Shown: piece after piece, positions 1 through 11,056 of the stretch
Layout of the letters: each line of letters starts with the position of its first letter
How positions within the stretch are numbered: position 1 is the first letter of the stretch
Assembly: GCA_028554645.1 (NCBI GenBank)
Contig: JAQOOI010000058.1
Location: forward strand, 766,013 to 830,012
Reading direction: 5' to 3'
Source of the DNA: Omphalotus guepiniiformis
Taxonomy: Eukaryota; Basidiomycota; Agaricomycetes; Agaricales; Omphalotaceae
Length of the DNA: 64,000 bases
Position numbers and translations under genes: made by a program
Notes under the pieces: model-generated
Told to the model about the DNA's origin: nothing
The model's database searches: none
What the model saw: the letters and a program-made list of their open reading frames with translations, nothing else

Positions 1-374
1 AACAAGGCTTACTTTCCGAAACCGGGAAGCCTTTGCTTTACATCACCTGCGTCGACTGTCGTATCTCCGAAACTCCATCTCCCGTTACCGAGGAGTATCA
101 AGTCCTCTCAGGACCAATACTGAAACGCCTCGACCTCCCGAGCGCGGTGAAGAAAACCATAGACGGTATCATACGCGCGAACAATTTCAGGGTTCTTATC
201 GGTCTTGGTATTGTCACGGAGGACTCGGGGAAGTTGAAGTTTCTGATAAAAGGTATGCGGTTTGAGGCTATAGATACGGAGCCGACGATGGAGCTTGGTG
301 TGTTTGACCATGAGCTTATTTATTGTGACGAGGATGCGTCCGTTAGACCGTGTACGCGTAAGGGTTTCCCTTAA
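1..374 (+). CDS. MYND-finger family protein, 3' end only (paralog 1)
   Basis: This is the last exon of a gene that begins left of the window. It reads in one open frame from base 3 to a TAA at 372-374. The peptide aligns along its length with the last exon of the MYND gene at 1392-3553: both have a 'TCVD' start, 'QVLSGP', 'LKRL.LP', a D-x-I-I-R stretch, 'FRV.IG.G' and a Phe-Asp near the end. The two are therefore paralogs from a tandem duplication. The zinc finger itself would lie upstream and is not seen. Function is inferred only from the paralog (MYND fingers bind proline-rich partner peptides). The stop lies further along than in the paralog, whose end was replaced by a retrotransposon LTR. 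Confidence 0.6.
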   Translation, partial: QGLLSETGKPLLYITCVDCRISETPSPVTEEYQVLSGPILKRLDLPSAVKKTIDGIIRANNFRVLIGLGIVTEDSGKLKFLIKGMRFEAIDTEPTMELGVFDHELIYCDEDASVRPCTRKGFP

Positions 375-596
375 AATCGGGAAGTATATGGATTATTATG
401 CTTTTTATGGAATTTTTATGTGATATACGATATGCAATGTATATTTTCTCGAGTACTATTTGTACTGCTATGCTACGCGCTTCGTGGGAAAGACATCGCG
501 TGACTATACATCCCACGACAGTGCTCGGACTCTTGACACAAACTCATCCTCTTCATCATCTCCATCATTGGCTGAAGGCCGCTCAGTGCTGTGACG

Positions 597-1260
597 TGAT
601 TCAGTACGCAGCTAACGTCCTAATCTCCGACACCTGGACCATCAATTCCGTCAAAAAAGTTGTAAAGCCTCACTTTGCAGTGCGTGTTCAATGTTGTCGT
701 ACATCAAGAATATGGCACATCTATGCAGCCAAGCCTCCAATGGTGAGTACTTGAGTCTCATCTCTGTGATGTGACGCATATACGGTGCTCCATACTTCCA
801 TAGCGACGAGGGGAGACACTAATCAAGTTGAAAGCGATACACAGACGCTTCCTGTGTTCCGTGTCTGTGCTTTCTAGCTAGGACTTTACTTACTTACTTT
901 TTTCTTCTTCTTTTGTTTAGTTCCATCGGCGAGAGAAACATCAAAAAGTGTCCAAGCTATTACTCTGGCGTAGTATGTGCACTGGCGTGCAGTTGACTAT
1001 TTTCGGGGTTAGGGCTCGGAGAGCGTTGGAGAACGTCGTAAACCGTGTGCATCTTGAAACTTTTCACTCCTTGCGTTATTACCACCATCCCTTAGCAGCC
1101 CATGATATCCTCCCAGTTCCAAACCACCAGCACTGCACCTTCAAAACTATCACGACTCTGCTCTAGTGTGCTCTTCATCGTTCTTCAAAATGAACTTGGT
1201 TGAATCATTGTTGTTCTTGTTATTTCGCTTGTGGCCTGTGTGTACTCTTTGTGGCCATGG
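597..1260 (+). pseudogene. 5' remnant (promoter + exon 1) of a duplicated GH17 gene
   Basis: The stretch aligns with 11690-12347, which holds the promoter, first exon and first intron of the intact GH17 gene. Shared blocks include the 'atctccgacac' segment near 630, 'ggcgagagaaa' near 930, 'ttggagaacg' near 1026 and the exon-1 end 'cgactctgctctag' near 1150. In this copy the start codon is lost: the place corresponding to ATG at 12209 reads 'gatatcc'. No later GH17 exon follows; the promoter of the next MYND gene takes over at about 1260. It cannot encode a GH17 enzyme. Bases 375-596, between the partial MYND gene and this remnant, hold nothing I recognise. Confidence 0.6.
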
Positions 1261-1292
1261 GTAGGGCAAGCGCGAGCCACAATAGTGGCAGG

Positions 1293-1298
1293 TATAAG
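1293..1298 (+). promoter_or_regulatory. TATA-like element of the MYND gene
   Basis: TATAAG lies about 95 bp upstream of the proposed ATG at 1392, a usual distance for a basidiomycete core promoter. Position and sequence only; no expression evidence. Confidence 0.35.
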
Positions 1299-1391
1299 AT
1301 TGACGGATCGCCACTGCCACTCTCTACTATCCTCCTGCAAATCCCTTAAACTCGAATTCTTGAATATCTCCCGTACATTTCCTTCATCGCC

Positions 1392-3553
1392 ATGGCCGTG
1401 AGTATCATCCCGAAAGCTATCCTATCCTTGTCGTCGAGATAATTGCTTATACTGATTAATTTCTAGTCCGCGAACAATTCCGGGTATCACGATTCAGCTG
1501 AAACAGCGTGCAAGATGTTAAATCCCCTACTCATCCAACCGCCCTCGATGCTCGATCTTCCCCTCCTACCTGACTCGGATCAACATCTAGCACTGGTGCA
1601 CATTAGCTGGTTCGCACATCAGCTCGAGAGAAATCGCTATGTAGCGTTGCTCCACTCTACTCTCATTTATCATAACTGGGAAAAGATTTGGCCTTGGGTA
1701 TCCTGCTTCCTGGAATTGACCAGGAGGAAGGAGTATCAGACTAGCAAGGAACTAGATGACATCGTTTCCGTTGTTGCTCAATTCTTTCATATGCTGGTGA
1801 CAACACGAGAACTCGCTGAAAGGCTGTCTAAACCTGATTCCTCTCCGTTCATTGCGTTCCTTTACACGCGAACGAACTCGGCGCTGAATCCTGTCCTTTC
1901 CGAAGCATGGATATGGGCACACTATCATGGTTCGAGGAGAGCATTCAGCGCGGTCTGTCGAGCGGCAGTTGCTACTTTAGACCTCCTAAACCGCCTGTGG
2001 CCGTTGCCAGGCTACCCGTTGTTCTCTGAGATGAACAATTTTTACCCCCGCCTTGACTTTCTTGCTGGCAAGGAAGGAAAGAACACCCTATGCGAGGTTT
2101 TATTGGGTCGGGTCAGGAACGAGGTGTACCCTTTACGATCATCCCTTGGTAGGAAGAGGCTCATCGACACGGACATTTTATATGCTATGCTTGACACAGT
2201 CGAACAAGCCACCATGGAAATACCCCTTTTCCAAGGCATCCTCGTCTGCAACTCCTACCCGCGACTCATTACCAACATCTTGTCTCTCCTCTGCATGAGT
2301 CCTCCCAAGAGATTCACATCCTCTCCTGAATCAATAGGGGAATCTTACGAGATCTACACCCGCCTGTGCTGTATCCTCAGATGTATCAAGTACCTCAAAT
2401 CCCGTTTTACGGGTGACGGGCCTCATTACATTCTTCTATCCCTGCGATGCCGACATCCTACCCATGGCGTCCTTGTGAATCTTGTTAAAGCCATTCAACT
2501 CGCCAGGGAGGCGCAGAAAGCGCACCCCGGCATGTCTGAGAAAATGAGACGCTTATGCTCCGCCATCTGTGTGGAGTCTTGCGGTGTCCTTCGGATGATA
2601 AGTAGTGCTTGTACTACCTATCGTGCGATTTGTGGCCTAGTTCGGAAGTCGATTTTGGTTATCGAGAAGGCAGAGTTGGAGAGGGATGTGCTTGAAGTGA
2701 TGAGTATAGACTCGCAATTCAACAAGATATGGACAAACTTCCGGTCAATTTCTGAGAATGTCGAGGTGCTGAAGAGCCGGAAGCAGCTCTATCAGCGTAC
2801 TTTGATGAGAATATGTTCGAACGACGAGGTACGTTCAATGTGTTTCCGGAGATGAAACCTGAATGCTCTAATTACATTGTGCAGTGCACATCGCAGAAGC
2901 CTCTTACCTGCCAGCCAAGGGAGTGCTCCGGGTGCCGTATCATGATATACTGCTCTCGTACCTGTCAGAAGGCGCACTGGAAATCAGGTCATAAGGCAGT
3001 ATGTCTCGATGCTAGAAGTAGACTCGCAGGTGGGTCTACTATACTATTGCGTCATATCTTCTGAATACTTACTTCAACTCTCGCTTGAACTACAGTCGGA
3101 CGCTCAACTCCCATCTCCGACCTTGAAATTGGATACATTCGGAACCTTATTTACGGTGAAATCCACCGTCGATCTGAGCTAGCCCGCCAAGCCGTCTCGA
3201 AACAAGGTCTACTATGCAATACCGGAAAGCCGTTGGTTTATTTCACCTGTGTCGATTATAGTATCAACAGTCTACCATCTCGCGTTTCTGAGGAGTGTCA
3301 GGTTCTCTCAGGACCATTACTAAAGCGTCTTGGCCTTCCCAAAATGGTGACTCAAGCCATGGACCGAATTATTCGCGAGAACGACTTCAGGGTTATTATT
3401 GGTGTTGGGATGTCCACGGAAGACTGGGGACAACTGAGGGTTATGGTAAAAGGTGTACCCTTTGAGCCGGGTATGGAGACGGGGGATTTTGACTATGAAG
3501 TAGTTCTCTGTGAGAACGGGAAGTATCACTGCCGCAGTCCTATTCTTTGTTAG
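1392..3553 (+). CDS. MYND-type zinc finger protein (paralog 2), C-terminus altered by LTR
   Basis: Four exons: 1392-1397, 1467-2828, 2885-3029, 3096-3553 (656 aa); all three introns are GT-AG and all junctions keep frame. The start is a two-codon exon (ATG GCC) followed by a GTGAGT donor; the next exon is open from its first base. About 450 N-terminal residues are an alpha-helical region without a recognised domain. Residues ~457-497 form a MYND finger: a C-x7-C pair, then C-x2-C, C-x3-C and H-x3-C ending 'GHKAVC'; the first pair has unusual spacing. The C-terminal ~150 residues match the partial paralog at 1-374. The last codons (TGT TAG) belong to the LTR at 3548, so the native C-terminus is lost. 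MYND fingers mediate protein-protein contacts, often in transcriptional repression; the target here is unknown. Confidence 0.82.
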
Positions 3554-4010
3554 CGACCCGAGTTATTACTCAAGTGACTTCACACAGAATCTAACTTCTT
3601 ACAAAGAAGATAAGAAGACAAGCAAGAGAGATAGGATTGAGAAGAAAGTAGCTAAGTACAGGTTTAACTCGAGGAGATTAAACTAGATCGAAGCTAAAGA
3701 AGTATTCTACAAAAGAAGTGTTCTTATATACGTAAATAATACCCTAAACCCTGGGTTGTAACCCTTGACTAATTAACGTGTGTATACCATGATTTATCCA
3801 TGAGTTACGATCGCCTCAAGATATACATGTTATGATCTCGATCGCCTGGTGTTCTGTGCGTGTCTAAGATCATTGTGCTGTCTACATGCGTAATTATATA
3901 ACCCTAGATCTGAGTAATACGATACTATCTACTGATAATAAAAGTTCTAACATGTACAAACAGCTGATAAGATAAGATGAAAAAGAAAAAGAAATACATT
4001 GTTCGTAACA
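3548..4010 (-). repeat. 3' LTR of the Gypsy element (left copy)
   Basis: 463 bp, ending TAACA at 4010, nearly identical to 11057-11519. Its first bases supply the new stop codon of the upstream MYND gene, and it probably supplies that transcript's polyadenylation signals. An AT-rich stretch with 'aataaaag' near 3935 lies inside. Confidence 0.95.
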
Positions 4011-4013
4011 TTA

Positions 4014-4022
4014 CCCCTCCTT
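4014..4022 (-). promoter_or_regulatory. Polypurine tract next to the 3' LTR
   Basis: On the minus strand the sequence AAGGAGGGG ends three bases before the LTR starts with TGTTA. This is where the plus-strand primer of a retrotransposon is expected, and it independently supports the minus orientation. Confidence 0.6.
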
Positions 4023-7000
4023 AGGCACGATGTCCCCCCATCTTCCTAACTTCACACTGCTAAGGCTCATTTGGCATTTTCTTTTGATCTACTACGTCGG
4101 TATAGGTATCGTGTTTTGGCGATTGGTCGGAAATAATGATGTTGGGAATGAGGAAATAGGATATTTCGAGTTTACGCAGTCGAGGTTTATTGGGGAATTT
4201 TTTGTGGAAATCCTCGCTCGCTTCCCTTCGCATTTGTTATGATTCGCTACCTGCTCCATGGTCTGCTCGTGTCCGAATACCTTTTCCGTGTACTTGTATC
4301 CCAATTTTCTCCCCTGTATTCCCTGAATCTACATCTCTTTCTACTTCAAACTCCTGTTCTTTTCCTTCTCTCACAGGCGGGGGTCGATCTTCTTGGGTGT
4401 GTTCTGGAAATTGCGGCTCTGATATGGAGTAAGCAGTAACTTTTCGCTAAACACAGGATGGATCCGTTTTTTTTTTTTTTTCAGGTCTTTGGTATCTTAG
4501 ACGATAGGATGTGGGCCTACTTTTCTACGACCTTCGATGGACCAATCTTTTATCATCCAGTTTTTTCATTGGACTAGATCAGATGTTAGATTTGTTGCTT
4601 CAAAGCCAGACTTTGTCTTCGGCTTGTATTCTATTGAGCTGTCCGCTTCTTGTCGTATGTCGTGCCATGTCCGCTTTTGCTTTCCGTCAATGCCGATCCT
4701 TACTTCTTCTCTGATCTTCGTCATTGATTCCGCAAATTCCTGTGCCGTTTGGGTTTGATGACTTCTTAACCGGAGCTGTTCTTTATAACGGATGTCTTCC
4801 CCATATCCGCAAGAACGAGACACTTTTGTAGCCGAGTGTACTCTATCATTCAATACGAATTCCGCTGTGTGGACAACCACTCGTGCCAGTCATTCTGATC
4901 CTGATAATTAAAATCCTGAGATAAAGGTTCATCTCTTTGTTTATTCGGTCAGTTTGACCCGTTACTCTGTGGATGGTAACGCCGTTGTGGAAGCTACCCT
5001 GAATTCCCAATAGTCGGTAAGTTTTTCTTTCATGAATTTAAGAGTGATATTGTGGCCTCTATCATGAATGATTTTTCGGGGTGGTAATCCGTGGATTGGG
5101 AGAGATCCTGTTCGCTAGGATCCTGGGCCATTCCTTCCGACTGTTAATGACATATGCGTGGGAACTAAGCGTGCCCCCTTTGTGAATGCTCACAGTTACG
5201 CTATTGCATTAAAATCCGCCAGCTTTCCGGTAGTTCGCCAATCAAGTCCGTTCCAATTTCGCCATGTACCATCCGGAATCTCATTCGGTACCAGAGTTCC
5301 AGTTGGTTTGGTTCGAATGACTTTTTTGTAGCCTGACATTTTTCGCAACCCTTGACGTTACTTCCGTACATCTGAGTTGGATTCCTGGCCACCAATAGTT
5401 CCTTTTTACCAACTCCTGGTTTTACATTGTCCCAGGAATGTCCCCAAGAACCGAGTCATGATGAATGCCCATGATTTTTCCTCGTACCTATGTCATGTTA
5501 CGTAGATCGATCTTCCTGTACTATTCCTTCTGATAACTCGACGACCCACCCTGATCTTTTTCCTGCTAAAGCCTTATTGACTAGATTTCCCGTACTTTTG
5601 ACTCTTTTTGAAAGATCTAAGATCTCATCTTCGGGCATTTTCCAGTTTTGTTGATCGAAAAAAGTTCCGGCTTAGAAGTACTGAAGTTCGCGTTTGGTCA
5701 TTTTCCCCCGTCTCATGATTGGCCATCGCTGGACATGCATCAGGCTTCCCCATTTGACTTTCCAGGTCGATGGACTCAGGGGTAAAATCGTACTCGATAA
5801 TTCACGTTTCCATCGGGGCTTGTCGGCGGTTCAACTTCTGGGGCTTCTTGAATACGGCAGATTTTGATGATCTGTGTAAATCTCGAAGGATTCTGCTGCT
5901 CCCCATTAGGTTTGCCGGCATCTGCAAGGGAATCCATGATAGCCATCATTTCCTTATCGTGATCTCATAATTACGTTCTGTTTCATTAAGAGATCTCGAC
6001 CTAAAGGCGTGTGGACCACCATTTACCGTCTGTTTTTTTGTGATAGCAACGGCTCCGGTTGCATAGTCCCATGATCCGCTTCTACACGGAATTGTCCCTG
6101 ATGCCCTTGTATGGTCAAAACTACTATCCTCGGCAATTCTACTTCTTGGATTCTTCGAATGCCTTGCAGTTGTACTCTGTCCATTCCCATTTTGTTGTTT
6201 CCCAGGTGAGTGAAGACCATGGTTTGGCTATTTTGACTAACCCTCGAATGAATCGTCGTAAAAGTTTGCAGAAACCCAAGAAAGATGTTACTTTCTTTCT
6301 TGTGTTTCCCGCACTTTCCCAATCTTTTAACCGCCTTACTTTCTTCGGGTCCATGCGTACTTGTCCGTTCCCCCCACAAAAACTTCCAGATACTCAACGA
6401 CGTCGTTCGAATTTCAATTTCTCGGTCTCAGATATAACTTATGTTTCTCGGTAATATGTCTAATACCCTTTTTACAATTGATTGATGTTCTTCGTTGTAT
6501 CCGTGAATATTAAAATGTCCCCGTCCAAGTATACATGAACGTGTCCCTCGTTAATCAAGTCCCTCCATTATGGTGGTTCATGAAAGTCTTAAAGGTCCGG
6601 GGGAATTTGTGAGTCCAAGAACATAACCGTTGTGCTCAAAGATCCCGATTAGTTCTAGAAGGCCGCCTTCCACTCATCACCATCCTTATGTTCGGATATT
6701 GTTATATCCCCATCGAACATCCATTTTAGAAAAAACCTTGGATCTTTCAGTTTATCGATGAGTTTCCTGAATGAGCGGCAACGGATATTTTTCTTTTATC
6801 GTTGCTTTCATTCAGTTCCGATAATCCGGACTGGTCGAATCTTCGTCTTCTTTTTTACGAAGAAAGAATGGTGACGCCATAGTGAACTCCGACGTTCTGA
6901 TTCGTCCAGATTTCAGGTTTTCCTTGTAAACTCAATCCAATACTACTTGTTGCCGGCAGGGTTAATGGATATACTTTTGCATCACCCGGTGTTAGTCCCG

Positions 7001-7540
7001 GCTTCAATTCCAATTGCAATGGTCCGCAGGTCTACGTTCCGTTAGATTTTTGGAAAATCGGCTTCGTCAAAGCCACTTATACTCTTTGACATACTTCGCT
7101 GCCTTTGACTCCGTCTTTTTCTTTTCCAAAAGTACATACTCCTGATATATCCGTCCCCAATTCAGGGTAAACACCTGTCGCCTTCTTCGAGTTCTTGGAT
7201 CTCAGCCTCAGATTCGGGTTTTAGAAAACGGTAATATAGCCCACTTCTTGGACAATCGGTCAAGTCTCAAGATTGAGTCATTCAATCTGATGTTTGGATT
7301 ATGACGTCTTACCAGTCTAGTACCTAAGAAAATGTCCGTTTTTCCTAAAGTGGTAACAGCGAGTTCCAATGCGTTCCGCATGATCTCCTATTGCCAATCT
7401 GACTTCCGACGATCCTTCCTTCGATTGAGGAACCGTCTTCGTTTAAGGTCCATCTGCATTATAACCGTCATCCTGATTGGTAGTTTCTTGACAGTTAAAG
7501 CCGTGCTTCTCTACGAATTCTTTGTTTACGTAACGGGCGA

Positions 7541-9160
7541 CTGAGGCGGGCAGGAAGGACTGGCCGTTGGGGGGGGCTAGAAGAGTGACGGGTTGCCGGC
7601 GTGGGCGACGGGCGGTCTGGCGGTAGGGGGGGGCGGGTGCGGGGGGGGGACGGTTGGGGTGGGGGGGGGAGGGGCGGCCGGACGCGACGGTGTGCCAGAG
7701 GGCGACGGGGCAGGCGGGGAGGCAGGGCGGGTTCAGACGAGGAGGCGCGGGCGCGGGTGGACGCGGCGCGCTCAGGAGCTCGGATGCTGGAGCGCTGCCG
7801 GGGGGGGGGACGAGCGGGAGAACGGCGGGGCGGGGAGTGGGTGAGACGGGGCTGGGGGCGAGTGGACGGCACCGGGGGCGGGGGGAAAGGTGGCTGCGGA
7901 CTGGGCGGAGGGGTAGCGTACGGGCGCGTTGACCGGGCGGGGTTGGCGGACAGGGGGTGGGCGTGAGAGGCGGGGCGCTGGGGAACGAGTGCGTTCGTGG
8001 GAGGTTGGGCCGCAGGGTGTGCGGTTGGTTGGGGTGGACGTGAGGGGGGGGTGGTGGGAACTTGGGTGTGAGGGGGTGACTGCGTGCCGTTGGGGGAGTG
8101 GGCGGCGGGGCGCCGTTGGGGCGAGGCGAGGGCTTGGGTGGGGGAAAGCGACTTAGTGGGGCTGGCGGGGCGGCCGGAGGGGGAGAGGGAGGGGTCGCAG
8201 AGTCCGGTGAGGGCGGAGGACGGAGCGCGGGGGAGCGGCGGGGTGAGAAACGGGGTACGGAGGGTGGGGGACGGGACGGCGGGGTGCGTGGTCGCGGGGG
8301 GGGGCCGGACGGGCGGTGACCGACGCGGACCGGCTGGCGGGGGCCGGGCGCTCATGGACTGGCGGCGCGGGGCGACGGTGGGGGGTGCGCGACTCGACGC
8401 TGGTCGGGAAGGGTGCGCGGAACACGACGGGAGGCGGACGCCGCTGCGGCGGGGGGGGGTTTGCTGCGGGGTGGCGCGGGGGTGACGGCCGGGGTGGACG
8501 ACGGGGTGTACGGGGGTAGGTTGTCGGGGGCGGGGTTGAGGTGACGGACGGAGTCGACGCGACGGATGTTGGGAGGGCGGGGACGGGTGGGGCGAACGGG
8601 CGGAGGGCGCAAGCGCGGGCGCGCGGCGGGGGGATGGGGCGTGGCGGGAGGAAGGGGGGCGCCGTGACTCGAACGTCGGGGGGGGAGGGCCGGGCGCGTG
8701 GGAAACACTTTCGGGGTTGGTCGGGGAGAGGGTACGGCGTGGGGGTGGGGTCAAGGGCGCTGACGGGGGGCTAACCGTAGGTCGCGTGGGGCGGCGGGCG
8801 GCGAACTTGGCGGCGACTGTGTCTGCGTGTGCGGCGGACTGTGGGTCCTGCGGCGGGGAGACGGCGGCTGCGAGTCGCCGGGGGGTAGGGTCGACGGACG
8901 GGCGGTATGTGACTGTGGGCTCGGGGGGTGGCGTCGGGCTGGGCCGTACTGCCGGGGGGGGACTACCGTCGACTGACGAGCGGGTGGGGACGCTAAGGGC
9001 GGGGACGTGGCGGGGGGGGGCTGTGGTGGCCGGCGGGGGGTCGTCGGAGGGCGCGTGCGCGGGGGGCCGTGGGGAGGGGGGTGGGGCGACTCGACCAGTG
9101 TGGTGCCGGGTGGTGGAGTCGGCTGGAGACGACGCCCGCCGGTGGCGCGGGAGGAGTGAA
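7541..9160. other. 1.6-kb G-rich (plus strand) insertion inside the retrotransposon protease
   Basis: Base composition changes abruptly at both ends. Inside, the plus strand is dominated by G, with many runs of 5-9 G and little A or T; outside, the element is of ordinary composition. It splits the protease coding sequence: the peptide before it ('TGSC') and after it ('YVNKEF') would be close neighbours in a Gypsy protease. There is no repeat period, no terminal repeat, no target duplication that I can see, and no recognisable gene. Long open frames exist in several frames on both strands simply because A/T-containing stop codons are rare. It may be real G4-prone DNA or an assembly or read artefact. 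Confidence 0.75.
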
Positions 9161-9610
9161 GCGCAAGAACCCGTGATCACTACAAGTACTGCCGCCGTCC
9201 TCAATTTGTTTGCCACTTTCTTATGTCTTCGATTGTGACCGACATTTGAATCTCGTCCCTTAGTACCTTTCACAAGCGTAAAGATTTTTTGAGCGTCTTT
9301 ACGGCTGATACGGCTTCACTAATATTCAATGACCTAATTTGGGCAACCGTTGCTTCCGATGCTTCCCTGGCCCGACAGGTTGGCATCCATGTTTTCAAGA
9401 TTCCCACCGCTCGTTCTGACTCATCCTCTCTTACTCTCTGCGCTATCCATTCTGGTGAATTCGGCGGATATCTCTCTCTCACAGGTTTTGAATCGGTCTT
9501 TGTAGATGCTGACGCAAATTTATTCTCAGGGTGCGTAAATACAAAATGAAATTTGCTATCTATGTGATCTACACTAGATTGTTCCGATTCTGACTCAGAA
9601 GGACCTGTAA

Positions 9611-10501
9611 TCACTTCTGAGTCTTGACAAAACCCGTGTCCGACTTCAACCAGTTTAGGAACCAGCTCGGTGGCTGTTCCTCCTTCTTTTCTTCTTCTGT
9701 CACATTTATCTGCCGCACTCTCTGTTCCTTCTTCAATGGGCAATCCCGGGACATGTGTCCCTTGACTCCGCAATTGAAACATAACCCGGTTTTTCGGGCT
9801 ACATCCAGATCCATGGGTTTACCTATGCCCCCAAAGGTCGTTCCTGTGGCGTCTTTACGGTCGCCACCACGTGCCGCGTTCTGCGGGCTTGTTTCTCTTG
9901 GCACAAAGGCCGCTCGGTTCTGTCCAAGATGCTTTCGCATCTCCTGGCGCCTGCGCCACAAGTGATCAATCTTGATCACTTTATCTTTCCACGTTGCGTA
10001 ATTCGTCGGCAACGTGTCTTGCGAGTAGATTGCATCAATAATTTTGTCATTGACGCCCTTCTCGATAATTCTGACTACGTAAGGATCGTCCTTCTTGTAG
10101 TCGGCCTCGGTCAACAGTATTTCCAACTGCTGGAAATACTCCTCGGCCGTTTCAGTGCCCTGTCTGAGCACTTCGATCTTCTCTTGGGCTGCTCGCTGCA
10201 AACCCGAATCCAAGAACGCGATGTTCAAATCTTGTTTGAACTCAGCCCACGTCTTTTTCCATTTCTCTTCTTCTTCGTTGTAATGGGTCTCGTAATAATT
10301 TTGAACCCATCCATCTGTGTTCTTGCCATTCATGTAAGAAATAGCAACATCGATTCTCTCATTATCGGAGTCGATGTTGTTCTTCTTATCACGAATGAAC
10401 ATGAACAATCTTCGTCGCCATACTTTGAATTCACCTTTGGCTCCAGTGAAATTCTCAGGCTTGTTCAAAAGAGATCTTCCTTTTGGTGTTTCGTCGGACA
10501 T
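9611..10501 (-). CDS. Retrotransposon Gag (Ty3/Gypsy), 296 aa
   Basis: An intact minus-strand frame. The N-terminal half is rich in charged residues and has the helical capsid-like retrotrans_gag pattern ('FTGAKGEFKVWRRRL', a 'W...F...F' core and 'RQGTETAEEYFQQ'). A CCHC zinc knuckle, C-x2-C-x4-H-x4-C ('CFNCGVKGHMSRDC'), sits near residue 245. Gag packages the element RNA into virus-like particles in the cytoplasm. It stops six codons after a G-GGT-TTT heptamer (9629-9635), and the following pol frame is in -1. It is the only complete protein of the element: a non-autonomous copy with a working gag is a reasonable reading. Confidence 0.85.
   Translation of the reverse strand: MSDETPKGRSLLNKPENFTGAKGEFKVWRRRLFMFIRDKKNNIDSDNERIDVAISYMNGKNTDGWVQNYYETHYNEEEEKWKKTWAEFKQDLNIAFLDSGLQRAAQEKIEVLRQGTETAEEYFQQLEILLTEADYKKDDPYVVRIIEKGVNDKIIDAIYSQDTLPTNYATWKDKVIKIDHLWRRRQEMRKHLGQNRAAFVPRETSPQNAARGGDRKDATGTTFGGIGKPMDLDVARKTGLCFNCGVKGHMSRDCPLKKEQRVRQINVTEEEKKEEQPPSWFLNWLKSDTGFVKTQK
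9629..9635 (-). other. Candidate -1 ribosomal frameshift site, gag to pol
   Basis: On the minus strand, GGGTTTT sits in the gag frame as xxG GGT TTT, which fits the X-XXY-YYZ slippery rule. It lies just before the gag stop. The pol-side frame, open from 9782 to 9270, is exactly the -1 frame and overlaps gag here. I did not fold the downstream RNA, so a stimulatory structure is unproven. Confidence 0.6.
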
Positions 10502-11056
10502 TCTGATCGGTGATGGAGGTCGGGTGGAATATGGAGATGATGTAAGGGATCTGTTTGGAGGTGTGGTAGGTGATGCGGGATTCGAATTGAAAAGGTCGTC
10601 AAGGTCGTTTGAAAACCAAGACGTGGTGATTTGTTCAAAGTCGTACCGTCAGTAACCTCACGAAGAGATTTCGGGTACTTGTTTGAATAGGAATGATGAT
10701 ATTTGGTTCTAAAACCACACTCTTCTTGATAGTTCAACTGGGCCCTCCTTTCTAGGATTGGAGCGACGTCCCCAGCACAAAGACCCGTCTCCGAAGATCA
10801 GGAATCGATGTCTTATGTCTGCCAGTACACAGTCGGACTCAACGTTACTGTTTTGTACTATAGGCGACGTGAACTGGACTGAGTGTAGTTTTCTAACCGA
10901 ACAGAAACTCGGTATCAAAGGCAAATGCCCAAGGAAAAAGGTTTTTTAGCGTATGAAGGTCGGGATTCACTTACAAGTCGTAAAACGACGTGCAAGGGCA
11001 AGCTTGATGAAAATGGTATGTGAAGTCGGGTGAGTTTGTTTGAAGCTTCGATCTTA

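Larger units (their letters stand above)
4011..9628 (-). pseudogene. Decayed Gypsy pol (protease-RT-RNase H-integrase)
   Basis: Minus-strand fragments in successive frames match Gypsy Pol. Right of the G-rich block (about 9160-9270) lies the protease start, with its D-S-G-type triad region damaged; left of it (7330-7540) is 'EFVEKHGF' and a 'GDHAERI' segment typical of Gypsy protease. Near 6515-6531 the RT box reads YLDGD, i.e. YLDD with an extra Gly codon. At 6139-6354 is the RT/RNase H connection, with 'MDPKKV' and 'SFLGFC...RRFI'. Near 5800 is RNase H 'FKKPQKLNRRQA'. Near 5201-5395 is integrase zinc-finger/core sequence ('GCEKCQATK'), and near 4570-4760 the integrase tail. No frame is open across two domains. 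The start at 9628 is where a -1 shift from gag would enter pol. Confidence 0.8.

Noticed and set aside
7495..9273. 592-residue open frame on the minus strand, very rich in Pro, Arg, Ser and Thr
   Set aside because: It is open only because the G-rich block lacks A/T-containing stop codons; other frames on both strands are also open there, and the ends are retrotransposon protease sequence. Not a real protein gene.
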